Shown here one piece after another: positions 59,635 to 64,000 of a stretch of 64,000 nucleotides of DNA (the first letter of the stretch is position 1; every line of letters starts with the position of its first letter). The notes under the pieces are model-generated. The model did no database searches. It saw nothing but the letters and a program-made list of their open reading frames with translations, and was not told the DNA's origin. Both the position numbers and the translations under genes were made by a program. The stretch spans positions 124,001-188,000 of the forward strand of contig CP017315.1 in assembly GCA_002005325.1 (NCBI GenBank). The letters run 5' to 3'. Origin of the DNA: Candidatus Tokpelaia hoelldoblerii. GTDB taxonomy: Bacteria; Pseudomonadota; Alphaproteobacteria; Rhizobiales; Rhizobiaceae.

Positions 59635-61085
59635 TGCTCTTCTTTGCCTGCTGTTTCCGGCATGAACAGGTTGAGCAGGATAGCGCTTGATCCACCTGTC
59701 GCCAGACTGGAGCCCAGAATGTCCTTGAAAAATTGCGGCACTGTATGGCTGACAGCCGGAACATCGCCAAGCCCCAGCATATGAAAACCGGCGGTCAGCG
59801 CCTGTTTCATGGCTTCGGGAAAAGCCTCGACAAATTGCGGCACTTGCGACACGCCAAGCCCGAGCGCCAGCGATACGGCGATAATCAGCAAAGCGCGGCG
59901 GTCAAGGCGGATACCGGCAAGGATATTGATGCCGGAGGCGGCAACCGAGCCGAACATGACAATCACCGCGCCGCCAAGGGCGGCTTCCGGCAACGATTGA
60001 AAAATGGCCGCCACAGCCGGTATGAAGCCAAGGATCACCAGAAATGCCGCGATCCACAGCCCGACATAACGGCTGGCGATACCGGTCAACTGGATAATGC
60101 CGTTATTCTGGGCAAAGACCGAACTGGGAAAGGTGTTGAACAACCCCGCCAGCAGCGAATTTGCGCCATTGACCAGAACACCGCCGCGGATGCGTTTCAT
60201 CCATATTGCACCTTGCACCGGCTGGCGCGAGATTTTGCTGGTTGCGGTGATATCCCCCACTGCTTCCAGGGAGGTGACAAGATAGATGATAATCATCGGG
60301 ATAAACAAAGACCATGAAAATGACAGGCCGAAATGCAGGGGCCGGGGAATTTCAACCCACGGCGCCTGATGCAGCGCGGTGAAATCAAGCAGGCCCAGCA
60401 CAGCGGAAAGCCCGTAGCCAGCAAGCAGCGCCAGCATGATGGCGCTTGAGCGGATCCAGCGTATCGACAGGCGGTTGAAGAAGATGATCAGCCCCAGAAC
60501 GGTTAATGACAAAGCCAGATTTTGTGGGCTGGCGAATGTGCCTGTTTCAAGCGCACGATAGCCGCCGCCCATGCTTATCAGCCCTTCACGGATCAGCGAC
60601 AGGCCGATAATCAGCACGACAATGCCGGTGACAAGCGGCGTGATCATGCGCCGGATCAGCGGCAGAATCCGTGACATCCCCATTTCGATAAAAGCGCCCG
60701 CCATCACCGCACCGAAAATGGTTGCCATCACTGTTTCAACCGGTGTGCCGGAATGGACCATCAATGTGCCGCCGGCAATCAGCGGCCCGACAAAGTTGAA
60801 GCTTGTACCCTGCACAATCAGCAGCCCTGCGCCCAGCGGCCCGAAGCGGCGGCATTGCACAAAAGTGGCAATGCCGGAAATTACCAATGACATGGATAAA
60901 ATCATTGATGTATCGCGGGCGCTGGTGCCCAGAGCGGCGCAGATCAGAAATCCCGGGGTGATGATTGGCACGATGATCGCCAGAAGATGTTGAAAGGCGG
61001 CAAAGGCGGCAATCGCCGGTGCGGGTTGATCGTCCATATGATAGACGAGTTCATCCGGTTGTGCCGGGGTTTCGAAGGTGGACAT
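59631..61085 (-). CDS. Nucleobase:cation symporter-2 (xanthine/uric acid permease family)
   Basis: 484 residues from the ATG at 61085 (MSTFETPAQPDEL). About 14 membrane helices. The NAT signature is QNNGIIQLTGIASR (Q-N-x-G-x4-T-G), and SLEAVGDITATSKISRQPV carries the substrate-binding glutamate of the other half-site. FQHLLAIIVPIITPGFLI near the N-terminus is also conserved. XanP/UacT-like purine uptake is likely. It is divergent from lldD. Confidence 0.9.
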   Translation of the reverse strand: MSTFETPAQPDELVYHMDDQPAPAIAAFAAFQHLLAIIVPIITPGFLICAALGTSARDTSMILSMSLVISGIATFVQCRRFGPLGAGLLIVQGTSFNFVGPLIAGGTLMVHSGTPVETVMATIFGAVMAGAFIEMGMSRILPLIRRMITPLVTGIVVLIIGLSLIREGLISMGGGYRALETGTFASPQNLALSLTVLGLIIFFNRLSIRWIRSSAIMLALLAGYGLSAVLGLLDFTALHQAPWVEIPRPLHFGLSFSWSLFIPMIIIYLVTSLEAVGDITATSKISRQPVQGAIWMKRIRGGVLVNGANSLLAGLFNTFPSSVFAQNNGIIQLTGIASRYVGLWIAAFLVILGFIPAVAAIFQSLPEAALGGAVIVMFGSVAASGINILAGIRLDRRALLIIAVSLALGLGVSQVPQFVEAFPEAMKQALTAGFHMLGLGDVPAVSHTVPQFFKDILGSSLATGGSSAILLNLFMPETAGKEEH

Positions 61086-61251
61086 CGGCAGCGCTATCCT
61101 TGCATTTGACAGACGTTGACGGTGTTTTAGCCAGTTTGCCGTTAACAGGCAAGGGGGCCTGATGAACGGTTGGCATAAAACTGTTGGCAAGTGATTGAAT
61201 TTTGTTTTGAACAGGCGCTATAAATTGATATTCTATATTATATCGGGATGG

Positions 61252-62442
61252 ATGATGATGTCTGTTGTTCTGGAAATCAATGATCTTAAAAAGATTGCCC
61301 GCCGCCGCGTACCAAAAATGTTTTTCGATTATGCTGCTTCCGGCGCTTATACGGAAGGCACCTATCACAGCAACGAAGCCGCTTTTAAAGACATTAAATT
61401 GCGCCAGCGTGTCCTGGTGGATATGACCGGCCGTTCATTGAAAAGCCGGATGACCGGGCAGGATGTGGCTATGCCGGTCGCGCTGGCCCCTACCGGTCTG
61501 GCCGGTATGCAGCACGCGGATGGTGAAATGCTGGCAGCGCAGGCGGCGGAAGAGTTTGGCGTGCCGTTTACGCTTTCCACCATGAGCATCTGCTCGATTG
61601 AAGATGTGGCGAGTGTCACCCGAAAGCCGTTCTGGTTTCAGCTTTATGTGATGAAAGACCGTGATTTTATTGTCAATCTGATTGAGAGGGCCAAGGCGGC
61701 AAAATGCAGCGCGCTGGTGCTCACCCTTGATTTGCAGATTTTAGGCCAGCGCCACAAGGATTTGCGCAATGGCCTTTCCGCCCCGCCGAAAATCAACCTC
61801 AATACCCTGTGGCAATTGATGACTTGCCCGGTCTGGTGCATGAATATGCTCAGAACCCGACGGCACACGTTCCGCAATATTGCCGGTCACGCCAAAAATG
61901 TTACGGATTTGAGCTCGCTGAGTTCCTGGACGGCAGAACAGTTTGACCCGAAACTCAACTGGGACGATGTCGAGTGGATTAAAAAACAATGGGGCGGCAA
62001 GCTTATCCTCAAGGGTATTCTGGACACAGAGGATGCAAAAATGGCCGCCAAAACCGGAGCTGACGCGATTATCGTTTCCAACCATGGCGGGCGGCAGCTG
62101 GATGGGGCGCCGGCATCCATCACCATGCTGCCGGAAATTGTCGAGGCTGTCGGTGATAAAATTGAAGTGCATTTTGATGGCGGTATCCGTTCCGGTCAGG
62201 ATGTGCTCAAGGCGCTGGCGCTTGGCGCAAAGGGGACTTATATCGGCCGTCCTTTCCTTTACGGGCTTGGCGCTATGGGTAAAAAGGGGGTGACAAAAGC
62301 GCTTGATATTATCGCCGGAGAACTGGACACAACCATGGCGCTGTGCGGCAAGCGGCAGGTTAGCGAACTGACGCATGATGTGCTGCACGACTATCGCCCC
62401 GCTGCCATGCGGGGGAAGAAAGGCAAGGAGAAACATGGCTGA
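61252..62442 (+). CDS. lldD: FMN-dependent L-lactate dehydrogenase
   Basis: 396 residues from the first of three in-frame ATGs (61252, 61255, 61258). The alpha-hydroxy-acid oxidase barrel is clear: VALAPTGLAGMQHADGEM, FTLSTMSICSIEDVA, FWFQLYVMKDRDF, and the active site IIVSNHGGRQLDGAPAS with catalytic histidine, then FDGGIRSGQDVLKALALGA and FMN-contacting IGRPFLYGLGAMG. It oxidises L-lactate to pyruvate at the membrane. No lldP or lldR is adjacent. Its 3' end overlaps the DUF488 start by 8 bases. Confidence 0.93.
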   Translation: MMMSVVLEINDLKKIARRRVPKMFFDYAASGAYTEGTYHSNEAAFKDIKLRQRVLVDMTGRSLKSRMTGQDVAMPVALAPTGLAGMQHADGEMLAAQAAEEFGVPFTLSTMSICSIEDVASVTRKPFWFQLYVMKDRDFIVNLIERAKAAKCSALVLTLDLQILGQRHKDLRNGLSAPPKINLNTLWQLMTCPVWCMNMLRTRRHTFRNIAGHAKNVTDLSSLSSWTAEQFDPKLNWDDVEWIKKQWGGKLILKGILDTEDAKMAAKTGADAIIVSNHGGRQLDGAPASITMLPEIVEAVGDKIEVHFDGGIRSGQDVLKALALGAKGTYIGRPFLYGLGAMGKKGVTKALDIIAGELDTTMALCGKRQVSELTHDVLHDYRPAAMRGKKGKEKHG

Positions 62443-62788
62443 GATCAGGCTGAAACGTATCTATGAAGCACCGGCAAACAATGACGGTTTCCGGGTGCTG
62501 GTTGATCGTGTCTGGCCGCGCGGCATGAGCAGGGAAGATGCTCATATCGACCTGTGGCTGAAGGATATTGCCCCTTCAACCGGGTTGCGCAAATGGTTTG
62601 CCCATGATGTGGCCAAATGGCCGGAGTTTCAAAAACGTTACCGGCAGGAGTTGAAATTACAGGAAGAGGCTTTGCGCGGCCTGCATGCCAGGGCAGGCAA
62701 AAGGCCGCTCACTCTGCTTTATGGTGCCAGGGATGAAAAACACAATCAGGCGGTTGTGCTGAAGAGGGTGCTGGAAGTCCTTGGATAA
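62435..62788 (+). CDS. DUF488 family protein
   Basis: 117 residues, the usual length. IRLKRIYEAPANNDGFRVLVDRVWPRG is the typical opening, followed by DLWLKDIAPSTGLRKWFAHD, WPEFQKRYRQEL and the end LTLLYGARDEKHNQAVVLK. The function of DUF488 is not established. The ATG with an AAGGAGAAAC ribosome site lies inside the end of lldD (8-base overlap), so the two are translationally coupled. Confidence 0.88.
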   Translation: MAEIRLKRIYEAPANNDGFRVLVDRVWPRGMSREDAHIDLWLKDIAPSTGLRKWFAHDVAKWPEFQKRYRQELKLQEEALRGLHARAGKRPLTLLYGARDEKHNQAVVLKRVLEVLG

Positions 62789-62798
62789 AGGGAATATC

Positions 62799-62888
62799 TG
62801 GCGGAGAGAGAGGGATTTGAACCCCCGATAGAGTTGCCCCTATGCCGCATTTCGAGTGCGGTGCTTTCAACCACTCAGCCATCTCTCC
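62799..62888 (-). tRNA. tRNA-Ser (anticodon CGA)
   Basis: Read on the minus strand: acceptor GGAGAGA at the 5' end pairs with TCTCTCC near the 3' end, then G73 and an encoded CCA (62799-62801). The D arm is GCTGAGTGGTTGAAAGC, the anticodon stem-loop is CCGCACTCGAAATGCGG with anticodon CGA, and the T arm is GGGGGTTCAAATCCC. A long variable arm (class II), as expected for serine, lies between them. It reads UCG codons. Confidence 0.96.
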
Positions 62889-62923
62889 GCTTGTGACCGG
62901 ATAAGGCCAGAAGCATTTTTCAA

Positions 62924-62985
62924 CGCAGAAACTTTCTTTGTTTTTACAACAGGATTAAACACAGAAACCTGTTTTTTGTTTCCGC
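62924..62985. repeat. Degenerate pair of T-loop repeats upstream of rplU
   Basis: CGCAGAAACTTTCTTTGTTTTT (split here as CGCAGAAACTTTC plus TTTGTTTTT) at 62924 and CACAGAAACCTG plus TTTTTTGTTTCCGCG at 62960 are 36 bases apart and resemble the tandem hairpins near lptM and surf1. The second keeps a GAAAC/GTTTC stem. The match is weaker, so membership in the family is tentative. Confidence 0.5.
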
Positions 62986-63082
62986 GATAAAAATGCGTTT
63001 GCTCTAAATAAAGGTGATAAGCGCGAATGGCAAGTGCTAATTTTCCGATGGAGCGATTTGTCAGCTATTCGTGCAAATATCC

Positions 63083-63112
63083 TTGACTTTACCCCTGTTA
63101 TGCTCTTATAAG
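63083..63112 (+). promoter_or_regulatory. Candidate rplU-rpmA promoter and leader
   Basis: TTGACT (63083-63088) and TATAAG (63107-63112) are spaced 18 bases, a good sigma-70 match. The predicted leader to the rplU ATG is about 140 bases and may carry ribosomal-protein autoregulation, but I cannot identify a known L21 leader fold. The 368-base gap from the tRNA otherwise holds only the degenerate repeats. Confidence 0.6.
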
Positions 63113-63256
63113 CAGAAAATCTGTATGGGTGAATTCCGTGCAGGGAAACGCTGCCGGTGGATTGAAACCGGTTTTATTGGAAAAAGACTGATAAAAAGAC
63201 GGCTCGTTTCAGGTGTTGTGCCTGTGCAGAAAAGCCGGATGGAACGGAAGGTAAAA

Positions 63257-63688
63257 ATGTTCGCAGTCATCAAAACAGGGGGCAAGCAGTATCGCGTTGC
63301 CGCCAATGACCTGCTGAAGGTCGAGAAAGTTGCCGGTGAGGCCGGTGATATCGTTGAATTTGCGGAAGTGCTGGTTGTCGGCAAAGGTGCCGATGCGACC
63401 TTTGGCGCACCGGTTGTTGAAGGTGCTCTTGTCACCGCTGAAGTGGTTGAACAGGGCCGCGGGGCCAAGGTTATTGCCTTCAAAAAACGGCGCCGCCAGA
63501 ATTCGAAGCGCACCCGTGGTCACCGTCAGGAACTGACAACGGTGCGTATTTCGGAAATCCTCACCAATGGGGAAAAGCCGAAAAAGGCCGCTACGAAAGT
63601 AGAGGCAAAAGCCGCCCCGAAGAGAAAAAAAACTGCTGAAAAGAAGGCCGCGCCGAAAAAGGCAGCCGCCAGAAAATCAGCGAAGTAA
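63257..63688 (+). CDS. rplU: 50S ribosomal protein L21
   Basis: 143 residues from ATG 63257 (MFAVIKTGGKQYRVAANDLLKVEKV), the conserved L21 start; the frame is open upstream but unrelated. VIAFKKRRRQNSKRTRGHRQELT is the rRNA-binding end of the core (about residues 75-97). A Lys/Ala/Pro-rich tail of about 35 residues follows, as often seen in alphaproteobacteria. It is followed by rpmA after 24 bases. Confidence 0.97.
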   Translation: MFAVIKTGGKQYRVAANDLLKVEKVAGEAGDIVEFAEVLVVGKGADATFGAPVVEGALVTAEVVEQGRGAKVIAFKKRRRQNSKRTRGHRQELTTVRISEILTNGEKPKKAATKVEAKAAPKRKKTAEKKAAPKKAAARKSAK

Positions 63689-63712
63689 GATAGAGAGTTA
63701 AGGAGAGCACCG

Positions 63713-63982
63713 ATGGCACATAAAAAAGCTGGTGGTTCCTCGCGCAATGGTCGCGATTCCGAATCCAAACGCCTTGGCGTGAAAAAATTTGGTGGTGAAG
63801 CTGTTCTGGCAGGCAATATCATTGTGCGCCAGCGCGGCACGAAGTGGCACGCCGGTGACAATGTCGGTCTTGGTAAAGACCATACACTGTTTGCACTGGT
63901 GCACGGCACGGTTTCGTTCCGTACGAAAGCCAATGGCCGCAGCTTTGTATCGGTTATGCCGATGGCGAAGGCCGCAGAGTAA
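63713..63982 (+). CDS. rpmA: 50S ribosomal protein L27
   Basis: 89 residues. MAHKKAGGSSRNGRDSESKRLGVKKFGG is the standard L27 N-terminus, which reaches the peptidyl-transferase centre; there is no cleavable extension. RQRGTKWHAGDNVGLGKDHTLFAL is also conserved. GGAG precedes the ATG. It is the second gene of rplU-rpmA; the expected obgE region lies past the window end. Confidence 0.97.
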   Translation: MAHKKAGGSSRNGRDSESKRLGVKKFGGEAVLAGNIIVRQRGTKWHAGDNVGLGKDHTLFALVHGTVSFRTKANGRSFVSVMPMAKAAE

Positions 63983-64000
63983 GCCGGATCTCTTATAAAA

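Noticed and set aside
62789..62900. Integration site (attB) at the tRNA-Ser gene
   Set aside because: No integrase, no repeated tRNA 3' end and no foreign-looking DNA adjacent to the tRNA.

Overview
The window reads as a chromosomal segment of an alphaproteobacterium of the order Hyphomicrobiales (Rhizobiales), most likely near Bartonellaceae/Brucellaceae. The evidence is the gene content and order: pckA divergent from chvI-chvG-hprK-EIIA-HPr, a DUF1036 gene overlapping pyk, tlpA divergent from argH-lptM-lysA, xerD-accA, leuS-lptE, a TIGR02186/TSUP pair, gapR, and rplU-rpmA. A BadA/YadA-type trimeric autotransporter followed by an IalB-family gene points to a host-associated lifestyle. The genus assignment is inference. 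Base composition is moderately GC-rich by eye, apart from one strikingly AT-rich block at about 11.6-12.0 kb. I see no insertion sequence, complete prophage, CRISPR array or rRNA gene. One tRNA gene (Ser, anticodon CGA) is present.

Layout. 0-3.2 kb: two tandem family-25 glycosyltransferases (the first cut by the window edge), then a TauE/SafE-type exporter with its TIGR02186 partner. 3.4-11.6 kb: putA (proline to glutamate), an FtsK-type translocase without membrane segments, and the ABC-F ATPase Uup. 11.6-16.2 kb: the AT-rich block, a 1,172-residue trimeric autotransporter and an IalB-family gene, closed by a very strong terminator. 16.2-18.7 kb: gapR, DUF1036 and pyk. 18.7-24.7 kb: a choline-to-betaine module (betI-betB-betA, divergent betT, a BetI-like operator between them) and arfB. 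25.2-31.7 kb: pckA, the ChvG/ChvI two-component system, HPr kinase, EIIA-Man-type protein and HPr, then yggS. 31.8-44 kb: leuS-lptE, alr-dadA, xerD-accA, an L,D-transpeptidase lipoprotein, tag, a methyltransferase, a phage-lysis-like small lipoprotein and cysK. 44-51 kb: azoR/LysR pair, YihY, cobalamin adenosyltransferase, argH-lptM-lysA and tlpA. 51-54.7 kb: a compact accessory cassette (DUF2848 protein, MHS-family importer, FCD-type GntR regulator, nitrilase-family amidohydrolase) of unknown substrate. 54.7-64 kb: a queuosine-precursor transporter under a probable preQ1-I riboswitch, rpmB, surf1, an adenosine-kinase-like PfkB protein, a catalase remnant, an MFS exporter, a purine permease, lldD-DUF488, tRNA-Ser and rplU-rpmA.

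How it fits together. The metabolic genes favour amino acids and organic acids over sugars (putA, alr-dadA, pckA, lldD), with betaine for osmoprotection. The ChvGI/HprK/PTS block is regulatory rather than sugar-transporting. The most unusual non-coding material is a dispersed family of short T-loop hairpins, usually in tandem pairs (about 48.8, 55.95, 56.9 and probably 62.9 kb), a second 17-nt palindromic core shared by two distant hairpins (16.19 and 20.53 kb), the preQ1-I-like aptamer that includes the yhhQ start codon, and a perfect 24-bp palindrome between pckA and chvI. The least explained protein-coding unit is the DUF2848/MHS/GntR/nitrilase cassette.
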